A stretch of 19,095 bases of DNA from Methanoperedens sp049303315 (GCA_049303315.1 JBAQMZ010000027.1:1-19095), one strand, 5' to 3'; positions 1 through 7,516 are shown, numbered from the stretch's first letter. Notes: a model not told the origin generated them from the letters alone. Made by a program: numbers and translations.

Positions 1-319
1 ATATTGTTTTATAATTTCAGCTATAAAATTGTGAAGGTATTAGAATCTATCTTAAAATTGTTGCTTTGTAGACTTGCATTTTCCGGTTGAAGTTGTTCCG
101 TTTTTTCATACCAGGACACAGAGAAAAGCAATATCTCTCTGTGCTCTCTGCGTCCTCTTTGGTTAATTACCGCGCCCTCTGCAAAAGCTGTTCGCCATTT
201 GTCCCGATGCAGCCCCACAATATCGCTTTTTAGCGGCGTGGTTCTGGCATGGTTCGGGCGTGAAGAAATAAAAAAGTTACAGAATTTCGGCGGGAAATGA
301 GTAAAATAGCAGCTTGCTA
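1..319. other. Intergenic region left of vapBC
   Basis: I see no convincing gene in this stretch. A 65-codon minus-strand frame (21-218) is open but has no family resemblance; its middle is simply the translation of the purine-rich repeat at 113-157. A short plus-strand frame starting at 297 runs antisense over vapC and is a shadow of it. No tRNA-like or terminator-like structure was found here other than the repeat's own inverted arms. Confidence 0.6.
113..157. repeat. Purine-rich dispersed repeat with hairpin
   Basis: On the minus strand this reads as runs of GGACGCAGAGAG and CACAGAGAGA. An inverted pair, CACAGAGA (117-124) and TCTCTGTG (136-143), could form an 8-bp stem around an 11-nt loop, and outer GGAC/GTCC arms add to it. 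Repeats of the type 'accgcagaggacgcagag' are familiar as intergenic repeats in many environmental bacterial and archaeal genomes and are often mis-annotated as small proteins. A short echo, ACCGCAGAGGA, occurs at 17962-17972. Function is unknown. Confidence 0.5.
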
Positions 320-736
320 TTATATCCTCAGAGGAACAATCTTCAGGTTCGATATTTTCTCAAAATCCTTTACATTGTCCGTGAATAAGTTCACGTTAAG
401 GTCGTTAGCATGCGCCGCAATTATTGCGTCATTGATTCTGATATTGTTATTGTGGCTTAGCTCAAGCGCTTTCAATATGGTGCCCTGCTCAACCGTTTCA
501 TAATTCACATGCTTTGAATACAGTATTTTTTGTGTCCTGTTAAAGGACTCTTCCTCACCCAATAACCGATAAAGCTTGTAATGAACTTCAGAAATAATGA
601 TAGTGTTGACAAGTAATTTATGCGTTTTAACAAAATCTTTTAGTTTTGCTTTTGCAGCAGAGTGCTCAGGATATTCTTTTATGTTGGCGAAAATGAAAAT
701 ATTCGAATCAACCAATATCCTTCTTATGTCGTCCAA
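320..736 (-). CDS. vapC: VapC-type PIN-domain toxin ribonuclease
   Basis: A 138-residue PIN-domain protein, the usual VapC size. The acidic active-site residues expected of PIN nucleases are all visible: Asp10 in ILVDSNIF, Glu50 in IISEVHY, Asp103 in INDAIIAA and Asp120 in LFTDN. VapC toxins are Mg2+-dependent endoribonucleases, typically cutting tRNA or rRNA and held inactive by a VapB partner. The gene starts inside the end of the upstream antitoxin gene with a 13-nt overlap, so translation of the two is probably coupled. The catalytic set is complete, so the toxin is predicted active. The RNA target cannot be read from sequence. Confidence 0.88.
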   Translation of the reverse strand: MDDIRRILVDSNIFIFANIKEYPEHSAAKAKLKDFVKTHKLLVNTIIISEVHYKLYRLLGEEESFNRTQKILYSKHVNYETVEQGTILKALELSHNNNIRINDAIIAAHANDLNVNLFTDNVKDFEKISNLKIVPLRI

Positions 737-963
737 AGCTCTTCCTCAAGGGTTTTTAAATTTAGCTGTTTGATTTTTGCAGGGTTGGCATGAGCAGGAG
801 AATCAAGCAGCTCTATCAGAGAATCTTTTCCCCGCTTCCTGAGCACAATTTTATTTTCATTAATGTCTATATCAAAGCGATCCTTTGGCTTGATTTTAAG
901 CAAATTTATTAATTCCCTTGGAAAATGAATTTTATACGTGTCATCTACGATTATTTCTTCCAT
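724..963 (-). CDS. vapB: VapB-type antitoxin, AbrB/SpoVT fold
   Basis: A 79-residue protein whose first ~45 residues fit the AbrB/SpoVT swapped-hairpin DNA-binding fold: an N-terminal beta strand, an FPRELINLLKIKPKDRF segment matching the 'IPkeirekLgikpGD' consensus, then a VLRKRG strand. The C-terminal ~30 residues are charged and would wrap the PIN toxin. It lies immediately upstream of vapC and overlaps it by 13 nt, the standard antitoxin-first order. Such antitoxins usually repress their own promoter together with the toxin. No Shine-Dalgarno is visible, and a TATA-like box at 989-999 would place the transcript start within a few bases of the ATG. Confidence 0.85.
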   Translation of the reverse strand: MEEIIVDDTYKIHFPRELINLLKIKPKDRFDIDINENKIVLRKRGKDSLIELLDSPAHANPAKIKQLNLKTLEEELWTT

Positions 964-988
964 AGTATGTTCTATTGTTGTTTTTGGG

Positions 989-999
989 ATATATATTTT
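989..999 (-). promoter_or_regulatory. TATA-like box for vapBC
   Basis: The minus strand reads AAAATATATAT here. Its centre is about 30 nt upstream of the vapB ATG, so an archaeal start site ~25 nt downstream would give a nearly leaderless mRNA. The remaining gap to the next gene (1000-1107) holds nothing else I can name. Confidence 0.45.
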
Positions 1000-1107
1000 G
1001 ATGCATCATCATTTCAAATTTGTATCTAATGCACCAGCTTTCTAATATCAGGCGCCAGGAATGCATGAAGTGTTCACAGGTATATGTCTGGAAAATCAGT
1101 TTCTCAA

Positions 1108-2079
1108 CTATACTACAACAGCCTTTCCCGCTTCCACCTTGACCCTGATAGGCTTATTTATCCTCATCAAAAAAGCAGGAGCGCTCCTTGCCATCGCTTT
1201 CCCAAGCGGGTCATAATATTCCAAAAACCATACACCATCGCTTGAAGTGGCGTTAATTGCAACCGCGTAGGCTCTCCACTCGAACATCTTTATCTGCGGA
1301 AGCTCTCCTGCCGCGCCAAGAGCTGAATCCAGCCCTTCGCCCTGCGCTAATACGTCAAGGGCGGGAACTGTTTCATTATAAACAGAAGTCCTGTTAAACC
1401 CATTGTATTCGTATATTTTTATTTCATTGTTATCTTTCCCGAGCGCATACCAGTCAAAAATACTCATGGTAGGATAGGCTTTTATTCCCGTGTCATGGAA
1501 AAACTGCTCTGCGCTGATTTTTTCTGTAAGCCTTGCAGTTCCAAGTCCTGCAAAAACGATAAGATAAATTACTAAAAATTTCGTTACGGTATTTTTCTGC
1601 AAAGGCTTCCTGTATAACCATATTACCATAACCAGCGCCAGTATCATGAGATACGTATCGGTGTAGAAAAATACCTCGGCAGAATATCTTGATACGTCAA
1701 ACGGATAAAGAAGCGGGACTCCACGGGTTGTCGAATAGTCAAGAATTAAATGTATTATCACTCCGGCAAATGCAAATAGTATTGTACGGCGCGAGAACAC
1801 AGGTTCAAAATCGATATAACGTTTAACTATGTTTTTCACGCGGCTTTGCGTTGCAAGATAAAGTATAAGAACACATGTTAAAAACCCGAAAAAAAGGGAA
1901 TGGGTTATGCCGCGGTGGGTTAAAAGGAAGAAATTGGGATAAAGGAAGTTAATCCAGAGGAGAAATATATCAAAATCCGGCGCGATTCCTCCTATGGTTA
2001 GCGCGGCAATCTCTTCCTTTTTGCGTTTGAGTAAATTCCCCAGTAGATAAGGGAGCAGGGCGTGAGATAATAAATCCAT
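1108..2079 (-). CDS. YdjM-family membrane-bound metal-dependent hydrolase
   Basis: A 323-residue multi-pass membrane protein with the hallmarks of the YdjM/DUF457 family. These are His6 in LLSHALL, Asp35/Asp37 in APDFDIF, His55/His60 in THRGITHS and His110/Asp114 in IIHLILDYSTT. In this family these residues are predicted to bind metal, although the substrate is unknown. Hydrophobic segments fall around 29-53, 62-76, 97-116 and 140-180. The last ~120 residues form a soluble beta-rich tail. The ATG shares one base with the stop of the upstream MFS transporter (TAATG), so the two are almost certainly co-transcribed and translationally coupled. The family is clear, the reaction is not. Confidence 0.8.
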   Translation of the reverse strand: MDLLSHALLPYLLGNLLKRKKEEIAALTIGGIAPDFDIFLLWINFLYPNFFLLTHRGITHSLFFGFLTCVLILYLATQSRVKNIVKRYIDFEPVFSRRTILFAFAGVIIHLILDYSTTRGVPLLYPFDVSRYSAEVFFYTDTYLMILALVMVIWLYRKPLQKNTVTKFLVIYLIVFAGLGTARLTEKISAEQFFHDTGIKAYPTMSIFDWYALGKDNNEIKIYEYNGFNRTSVYNETVPALDVLAQGEGLDSALGAAGELPQIKMFEWRAYAVAINATSSDGVWFLEYYDPLGKAMARSAPAFLMRINKPIRVKVEAGKAVVV

Positions 2080-3221
2080 TACATCCCTTTTTTATCGTTC
2101 ATCGCTAAAAACAATATCGCTCCTGAAAGCACTATCAATCCGCTTAAAAGATACATGATGCTGAAACCGTAAAATTGCAGCACTATTCCAAGGACGATTG
2201 AGCCCGCGCCTATTCCGAGGTCAAATGCTGCTGTAAATGTACCCATAGCGGCGCCGAGTGTCTTTTCGGTCGCCCTGTCCACAAGTAAAGCCATAAGCGA
2301 GGGGTGTACGAAACCGAAGCCCAGTCCGTAGAGAAACGCCGAGATAAGAAAAACCGAAAGTGTAGATGCCGTTGATAATACCCAGAGCCCGAGTGTTATT
2401 AAAATCAAGCCTGGTACTATGACATAATTTCTTCCTTTGATATCAGAAAGCCTGCCTGCAAGCACCCTTACAATAATCAATGTTATCGCAAATACCGTAA
2501 AAAATATACCTGGATTGGTAATCCCCTGCTTCTGGGCAAACAGGGAAAGAAAGGACACGATTGAGCCGTAGGTCAATGATACCGTAAACATCATTGCAGA
2601 CGGGAATAACGCTTCTTTACTGAACAAGGGGGTTTTCGGGTGTACAACAATTGTTTCGGAAATTGGTAAAACCAGAAGCAATGAAACCAGTGCAATCGAA
2701 GCGCTCACGGCAAAAAGCGTCGGGAAATTTGAGGAATCAAGAAGCATTATGCTCAATGCCGGGCCAAAAGCCATAGCGACATTTGAAGCCATTCCGAAAA
2801 TACCCATGGCTTCACCTCTGCGGCTTGGCGGCGCGATGTCTGCTATCAGTGTACTTCCGGCAGTCGTTGCGGCGCCCCAGCCTGCACCGTGAAGCACCCT
2901 CAGTAACAGCAGTGTGGTGACGCTTGTTGTATAGTTATAAAGCAGGGTGGACAAAAGAAAAACCAGCGAGCCGGCCAGGAGAATCTTTTTCCTCCCGCTC
3001 CTGTCAAGTTCCCTGCCTATGAAAGGGCGCAACAGAACTGCTGAAATCGTAAATACTCCGATAATGAGACCTATTTCGGATTCGGAGCCGCCAAGTTTCA
3101 GGATATAAATAGGCAGCGTGACGAGGAGGAAGTAAAAGCTTGTGAAAATGGTTATGGTGGAAAGGCTTGTGAGAATGAAGTTTTTTGTAAAGAGTTTTTC
3201 GTTTTTTGGCCGTTTTTCCAT
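2079..3221 (-). CDS. MFS transporter
   Basis: A 380-residue major facilitator superfamily protein with about 12 hydrophobic segments. The loop-2/3 signature appears as GRELDRSGRKK (residues ~69-79) and a related GRLSDIKGRN in the second half, marking the two-fold repeat. A conserved helix-5 style stretch (GPALSIMLLD) also fits drug:H+ antiporter-type MFS proteins. The substrate cannot be inferred; efflux of a small hydrophobic compound is the family's commonest role. It lies 69 nt downstream of the ABC permease stop on the same strand and overlaps the YdjM-like gene by one base. It could be a separate transcription unit or the tail of the ABC operon. Confidence 0.85.
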   Translation of the reverse strand: MEKRPKNEKLFTKNFILTSLSTITIFTSFYFLLVTLPIYILKLGGSESEIGLIIGVFTISAVLLRPFIGRELDRSGRKKILLAGSLVFLLSTLLYNYTTSVTTLLLLRVLHGAGWGAATTAGSTLIADIAPPSRRGEAMGIFGMASNVAMAFGPALSIMLLDSSNFPTLFAVSASIALVSLLLVLPISETIVVHPKTPLFSKEALFPSAMMFTVSLTYGSIVSFLSLFAQKQGITNPGIFFTVFAITLIIVRVLAGRLSDIKGRNYVIVPGLILITLGLWVLSTASTLSVFLISAFLYGLGFGFVHPSLMALLVDRATEKTLGAAMGTFTAAFDLGIGAGSIVLGIVLQFYGFSIMYLLSGLIVLSGAILFLAMNDKKGM

Positions 3222-3290
3222 ATTGCGGGCTTTTAATAGTGAAAGATAAGATAAAATATTCCATGAATAATTTTTTTGAATAGTTCTATC

Positions 3291-4544
3291 CTATTGCTCA
3301 AACCGCAGGGCATCCACCGGGTTCATCTTTGCTGCTGACCTTGCAGGCGCGACGCCTGAGATTATACCCACGAATATGGAAAATGCAAGCGCGAAGATAA
3401 GAAGCTGGGGCGTGACAACTGCGCTCATTGCCCCGCCAGGTCCTATTGCCCGGAGGCCTACTTCGGATATTATTACCGATATCAGTACGCCGGAAATTAT
3501 TCCGAGCACTCCCCCCACAAACCCGAATAATCCCGATTCTATAAGAAAAACTTCCATCACTTCATTATCTGTAGCCCCAAGAGCCTTGAGTAACCCTATC
3601 TGCCTTGTGCGTTCCATGACCGACATGAACATGGTATTCGCTATACCCACGGCACCCACGAGAAGCGAAACTGCAGCTATCGCAGCAAGGAACAGCGATA
3701 TGGTCTGGACGACGCTGGTAATCTGCTGCTGTATTGTTGCAAATGCCGTAACTGTAAAATCCCTGGTTCTCGGATTGACATGCCTCTCAGGCATAAGTTT
3801 GTTTATGATATCTTGCGTTATTTTATCAGCCAGCGCCGGGTCGGCTATCTTTACCATGATTGAAGTAAATGTGTTCCTGGATACATTTGTAGTTATAACC
3901 TCCTGGGCGTAATCTGCGGACATATATACCGCATTATCACCACCACCCCCTCCAAAACCCCCTCCCGATGAAACAAGGATTCCCACGACCTTGAAACTCT
4001 TGCCTCCTATTGTAATCGGTCTATTCAGGGTAATCGGCTGTAAAAAGGTAGTATGAGCTAAAGAGTTGCCTATAACTACAGCATTCGAATCGCCCGGCTG
4101 GAGATACCTGCCCGCTTCAAGCTGCGTTGTGACCATGGAGCGCCAGACTGCGGTATCAACGCCGCTGATAGATACTGATGTCTTCTCCGTGCCCAGTCTT
4201 ATATCCGAACTGCCTGAAACCATGCCGTTTACATATAGCACTCCCGGCAACTGCTTAATCGCGTTTGCGTCTCTGTCCGTGAGGTTAATAGTAGCACCGC
4301 CACCCCCTCTTCCCCCTTCAAAACCGCCGCCTGATGCCCGTGAAAAACCCGGGGTGACCGTAATCAAATCGGCTCCAAGGCTGCCCAGGCGAGCCTGGAC
4401 ACTCGCTTGCATTCCCTGTCCTATGGATATTATAGCTACGACAGCAGCTACCCCTATCACGATGCCGATAATAGTGAGCCAGCTTCGCATCTTGCTTTTT
4501 TTAACGTGGCTCAGGGATAGCCTGAAAACATCAAGAATCTTCAT
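3291..4544 (-). CDS. ABC transporter permease, MacB/FtsX type
   Basis: A 417-residue permease. A basic N-terminus precedes the first membrane helix (~22-42). A large extracytoplasmic MacB-PCD-like domain (~45-275) follows, then three C-terminal helices (~281-303, 336-360, 381-400) in an FtsX domain that carries the typical ERTRQIGLLKALGA and GVAPARSAAKMNPVDALR motifs. This is the type VII 'mechanotransmission' ABC architecture, which works on substrates outside the membrane rather than moving them through a channel. Two Gly-rich loops, around residues 72-83 and 194-202, are unusually long. It overlaps the upstream COG1361-like gene by 4 bp (ATGA), and the ATPase lies two genes upstream in the same chain. 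Cargo is unknown. Confidence 0.88.
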   Translation of the reverse strand: MKILDVFRLSLSHVKKSKMRSWLTIIGIVIGVAAVVAIISIGQGMQASVQARLGSLGADLITVTPGFSRASGGGFEGGRGGGGATINLTDRDANAIKQLPGVLYVNGMVSGSSDIRLGTEKTSVSISGVDTAVWRSMVTTQLEAGRYLQPGDSNAVVIGNSLAHTTFLQPITLNRPITIGGKSFKVVGILVSSGGGFGGGGGDNAVYMSADYAQEVITTNVSRNTFTSIMVKIADPALADKITQDIINKLMPERHVNPRTRDFTVTAFATIQQQITSVVQTISLFLAAIAAVSLLVGAVGIANTMFMSVMERTRQIGLLKALGATDNEVMEVFLIESGLFGFVGGVLGIISGVLISVIISEVGLRAIGPGGAMSAVVTPQLLIFALAFSIFVGIISGVAPARSAAKMNPVDALRFEQ

Positions 4545-5746
4545 TTGCTGCCTTTTTGTTTCCGGAAATAGGCGGATATTTTACTTCTCTGCCAGTATAT
4601 TACCAATATAATGATAGCTGCCAGCAACCATGTTGTATAATTTGTACTTGCAGACTTGGTTTGTGCCCCAGCCGTGGATAAATCTACAGGAAGATACTTT
4701 ATGACCGTGTGTCTCTGTCCGCTTGTGTCGGTATATTGTATATCGACTTCAAGACTGTTGCCAGCGCCCGCTATTTTTGCAATCTGGAATATGGCGGATG
4801 TGTAATCGCCGGAATTTAAATTCCCCAGAACCGCAGAACTGCTTCCCGTTGTAGAGAAGTTCTTCTGCCGCGGCAGGCTGACCGTCACCGAATTGGCAGG
4901 ATTTACTCCTATATTGAGGACATTGAGCGAAAAAGAGCCCAGAGACTCCTGGTAACTTATCTCAAAATTAGTTGTCCCTGCGACAACCAGTCCGACATAA
5001 TTATCGGATGAGTAATTGCCCAGTCCTGTAATTTTTAAAGGCAGATTATAAACACCCGGGGTTGCGGTAATGTCTACAGCCAGATCAAATGTAATCTCGG
5101 CTTCATCTCCTGCCTTCAGGTTACCGAGAGAAAATTGTGTTCCTGCGCCAAGAATTGAAAAGGATGATTTGCTGCTTCCCCCGGTGCCGGTAAGGTCTAT
5201 TTCAGCTACAGCGTTCTTTACTGTGCCTGTGCCTGTATTTTTAAACTTTAGCGTTTCCTTATTAATGCTCATCGGCTCTATGATGCCAAGCGTTGAATTA
5301 GTCAGCACTATTAAGGGCTTCCCTTTAATGGTCAATATCTGGTTCTTGAGCTCGGTTGTTACTATAGGCGCCGGGGTATTGCTGCTTATCTGCTGGCCCC
5401 TGTAGGTAGTATATACATTGAAATAATAATTGCCTTCCGCTGCGTCGGGGTTTACATTGATTTTGAACCTTGCGGTTCTCTGGTCGCCCCAATTCTCTAT
5501 AGTTCCCAGCGAATACACATCATCAAGTATAGTCACTGCATTAGCCGAGGCGTTATCTTTGGGCAGAAGTCTGACTGTTACGTCATTCAGAAATGAACCA
5601 AATCCCGTATTATTTACCACGAAATAGACATAAGTCGTATCTCCGGGATAAACCGGTGCGCTTTCGGTCACAAGATAGCCGGCAGAGGCAACCTGCGCAA
5701 CCAGTAATGCCGGTACGATTATCAAAATTAAATTGAATTTATTCAT
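4541..5746 (-). CDS. Exported COG1361-like protein with C-terminal membrane anchor
   Basis: A 401-residue secreted protein. Residues 1-22 form a signal peptide ending in VASAG. The body is beta-rich, with repeated Ig/CARDB-like modules (e.g. YVYFVVNNTGFG, LKFKNTGTGTVKNA, VSLPRQKN) typical of archaeal COG1361/S-layer-like proteins. A single helix (~372-387) followed by a basic tail (KQKGSK) anchors the C-terminus. Several N-x-S/T sequons (NNT, NST, NYS, NFS, NYT) could be N-glycosylated. It lies between the ABC ATPase and permease genes with 4-bp overlaps on both sides, so it is probably part of the transporter. A GGTGA Shine-Dalgarno-like site lies just before its ATG. A role as extracytoplasmic adaptor is inference from position. 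Confidence 0.8.
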   Translation of the reverse strand: MNKFNLILIIVPALLVAQVASAGYLVTESAPVYPGDTTYVYFVVNNTGFGSFLNDVTVRLLPKDNASANAVTILDDVYSLGTIENWGDQRTARFKINVNPDAAEGNYYFNVYTTYRGQQISSNTPAPIVTTELKNQILTIKGKPLIVLTNSTLGIIEPMSINKETLKFKNTGTGTVKNAVAEIDLTGTGGSSKSSFSILGAGTQFSLGNLKAGDEAEITFDLAVDITATPGVYNLPLKITGLGNYSSDNYVGLVVAGTTNFEISYQESLGSFSLNVLNIGVNPANSVTVSLPRQKNFSTTGSSSAVLGNLNSGDYTSAIFQIAKIAGAGNSLEVDIQYTDTSGQRHTVIKYLPVDLSTAGAQTKSASTNYTTWLLAAIIILVIYWQRSKISAYFRKQKGSK

Positions 5747-6423
5747 GTTTCACCTACTATTTTTCCATCAAGCATTTTCACAACTCTTCCTGCATATCCT
5801 GCAATTCTCGGATCATGCGTTATCATAACTATAGTTAATCCCTCACTGTTTAAACGTTTAAAAACATCCATTACTTCGCCTCCTGATTTTGTATCCAGGT
5901 TCCCTGTAGGCTCATCTGCCAGGAGAATAGAAGGGCCTGTAGAGAGCGCCCTCGCTACCGCTACCCGCTGCTGCTGCCCGCCTGATAACTGCGCCGGGAA
6001 ATGAGAGCCGCGTTCAGCCAGCCCGACCGTATTCAGCAAATTCATTGACGTCTCTTCTATAACTCCTTCAGGAAATTCATGGATTCTCATCGGCAGCCGG
6101 ATATTCTCAAGGGCTGTCAGGGTTGGATACAGGTTAAAAGTCTGGAATATGAACCCGATTTTTTTACCTCTTACACGCGCCAGTTCATTACTTTTGAATT
6201 CCGATATGTCCTTGCCTTCAAGCAAAACCTTTCCCCGGGTGGGCATGTCCAGGCAGCCAATCATGTTTAACATAGTTGATTTGCCGCAACCGCTGGGTCC
6301 TGTTATAGCTACAAACTCACTTGCTTTGATCGTCAGGTCTATTCCTGCAAGTGCAGGTACGTCAAACTCACCCATGCGATAAATTTTCCAGACATCCTGC
6401 AGTTCCATTATGGATTCCATCAT
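5743..6423 (-). CDS. ABC transporter ATPase, MacB/LolD type
   Basis: A 226-residue nucleotide-binding subunit with every catalytic motif: Walker A GPSGCGKST (42-50), Q-loop Gln94 in FIFQTFNL, signature LSGGQ (146-150), Walker B ILLADEP (166-172) and switch His203 in MITHD. The length and the LADEPTGNLDTKSG signature place it in the MacB/LolD/FtsE clade that powers FtsX-type permeases such as the one encoded at 3291-4544. The start may be either of two adjacent ATGs (6423 or 6420). The first gives an ATGA overlap with the upstream small membrane protein, and a CAGGG sequence lies just upstream. The protein acts as a dimer on the cytoplasmic face. Confidence 0.92.
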   Translation of the reverse strand: MMESIMELQDVWKIYRMGEFDVPALAGIDLTIKASEFVAITGPSGCGKSTMLNMIGCLDMPTRGKVLLEGKDISEFKSNELARVRGKKIGFIFQTFNLYPTLTALENIRLPMRIHEFPEGVIEETSMNLLNTVGLAERGSHFPAQLSGGQQQRVAVARALSTGPSILLADEPTGNLDTKSGGEVMDVFKRLNSEGLTIVMITHDPRIAGYAGRVVKMLDGKIVGET

Positions 6424-6821
6424 GTCGCCCTGAAAAATCTCTTATGTGCCCAGCGTTCCGTATTTTGATATTGATATTCTGTCATCCAGCCGCTGTATTC
6501 CATTTTGTTCTTTTCTACCGTATTGCCCGTATCCATATCAACAAGAGCTGTGAAGGTGATATTTCCTTGAGTGAGAACAACACGGACGACCTTTTTATCT
6601 CCGTTTGCAGTAGATATTATCCGGCCGTGATCCTGGACGGTAATATTATAGTTGTTACCTCCCATCTCGTTTTTCAGCGCATCCTGAACTGAGTTTATTA
6701 CGAAAGTTTTCTGTTTCTCGTCAAGTGGAAATGTATGCGCCTCAATATAAATAAATCTGATTCCTACTGCAATAACCAGCAGGGCGATCATAACAATTGC
6801 CAGTGCTTTCCAGGAGTTCAT
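6420..6821 (-). CDS. Small membrane-anchored protein of unknown function, ABC operon
   Basis: A 133-residue protein with one N-terminal helix (~5-25) and a soluble extracytoplasmic domain (~27-133). The domain begins with a helix (KQKTFVINSVQDALKNE) and continues with beta strands such as VVRVVLTQGNITFTALVDMD. This helix-strand layout is reminiscent of PepSY-type modules, but I do not recognise a family with confidence. It overlaps the ABC ATPase gene by 4 bp, so a role in or next to the transporter is likely. No Shine-Dalgarno is seen. A TATA-like motif inside the 61-bp repeat (about 6844-6851) would start a leaderless mRNA almost exactly at this ATG. Confidence 0.72.
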   Translation of the reverse strand: MNSWKALAIVMIALLVIAVGIRFIYIEAHTFPLDEKQKTFVINSVQDALKNEMGGNNYNITVQDHGRIISTANGDKKVVRVVLTQGNITFTALVDMDTGNTVEKNKMEYSGWMTEYQYQNTERWAHKRFFRAT

Positions 6822-6834
6822 AAGCAGTTACAGG

Positions 6835-6895
6835 GATGAAAGACCATATAAGAATTCCCTGAAAATCCCGTGAAAGCAGTTTTAAGAAAATGAAA
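6835..6895. repeat. 61-bp dispersed repeat, copy 1
   Basis: This aligns without gaps to 12165-12225, with 55 of 61 bases identical. On the minus strand it begins 12 nt after the stop of the regulator gene. It opens with a T-rich tract (TTTCATTTTCTTAAAAC), continues with a near-direct repeat (TTTCACGGGATTTTCAGGG) and ends with CTTATATGGTC, a TATA-like element. It could act as a terminator followed by a promoter. Similarity stops abruptly on both sides. Confidence 0.75.
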
Positions 6896-6907
6896 AACAG
6901 TTCCACG

Positions 6908-7423
6908 CTAGCCCTTTTTTACCAAAACCCTGTTCCCCATCCCATCCCTCCGGCGTATTATCAATCCCCGTCTCTCAAGTTTATCAAGAAGCCTGCTCAC
7001 TTTCGGTTCTGAAAAACCTGTCTTTGAAACCAAATCCCTCTGTAATATCTCATTATTGCCAAGGATTTCCTTAAATAATATCTTCTCGTCGCCCTCAAGC
7101 AGATTAACAGCCAGTAAGGCTGCATTTTTATTTTCAGGGATTTCAGCGATGTTTTGTTTTAACAGGGGCATCTCCTTTTCCTGCGAGGACAGGGTTATGT
7201 AAAGGAAAGCCATGCCTCCGAACCATGCTGCTATGATGAAAAATAATACATCATTTAATGAAAAATATGAAGCTCCTTCTACCGGTACTGCCCTGCCGTC
7301 CTCTAAAATAAGCTGGACAGGGCCTGTAGCCAGAAGCCTGTCTATCAGCAGAAGTACCGAAATAACTAATACAATAGCTGATATTAAAATACCATGCTTG
7401 CCAATATTAACTTTGAGCGCCAT
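6908..7423 (-). CDS. Membrane-anchored winged-helix transcriptional regulator
   Basis: A 171-residue protein with two membrane helices (~11-32 and ~57-78) joined by a short extracytoplasmic loop. A linker follows, then a C-terminal winged-helix DNA-binding domain (~105-170). In that domain, LQRDLVSKTGFSEPKVSRLLDKLERRGLI is the helix-turn-helix and IRRRDGMGNRVLVKK the wing. Regulators of this MarR-like, membrane-tethered kind are common in methanogens and haloarchaea. It is encoded 86 nt upstream of the ABC gene chain on the same strand, so it likely senses an envelope signal and controls that operon, although the intervening repeat may separate the transcripts. A TATA-like box lies at 7451-7460. 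Confidence 0.82.
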   Translation of the reverse strand: MALKVNIGKHGILISAIVLVISVLLLIDRLLATGPVQLILEDGRAVPVEGASYFSLNDVLFFIIAAWFGGMAFLYITLSSQEKEMPLLKQNIAEIPENKNAALLAVNLLEGDEKILFKEILGNNEILQRDLVSKTGFSEPKVSRLLDKLERRGLIIRRRDGMGNRVLVKKG

Positions 7424-7450
7424 TGAACTTTCAGTTATGGTCTAAATTGA

Positions 7451-7460
7451 GCTTTTATAT
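7451..7460 (-). promoter_or_regulatory. TATA-like box for the membrane regulator
   Basis: The minus strand reads ATATAAAAGC. Its centre is about 33 nt before the ATG at 7423, giving a predicted leader of roughly 8 nt. A second AT-rich candidate (GATATATTAA) lies just upstream at about 7463-7472. Confidence 0.5.
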
Positions 7461-7516
7461 GATTAATATATCTTTTTCCTGCCAACGAGCAAGGTGAATA
7501 TATGAACAACGCCGGG

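Noticed and set aside
21..218. Minus-strand 65-codon open frame
   Set aside because: Its middle is the purine-rich repeat, and no start signal, family or neighbour supports it.
297..503. Plus-strand frame opposite vapC
   Set aside because: It lies wholly antisense to a well-supported toxin gene and has no family resemblance.
3376..4611. Two long plus-strand frames opposite the ABC permease
   Set aside because: They mirror the permease in low-complexity proline/serine-rich composition and have no domain; antisense shadows.
6831..6861. Hairpin CAGGGA ... TCCCTG in repeat copy 1
   Set aside because: The left arm is not present in copy 2, so it is not a conserved part of the repeat.
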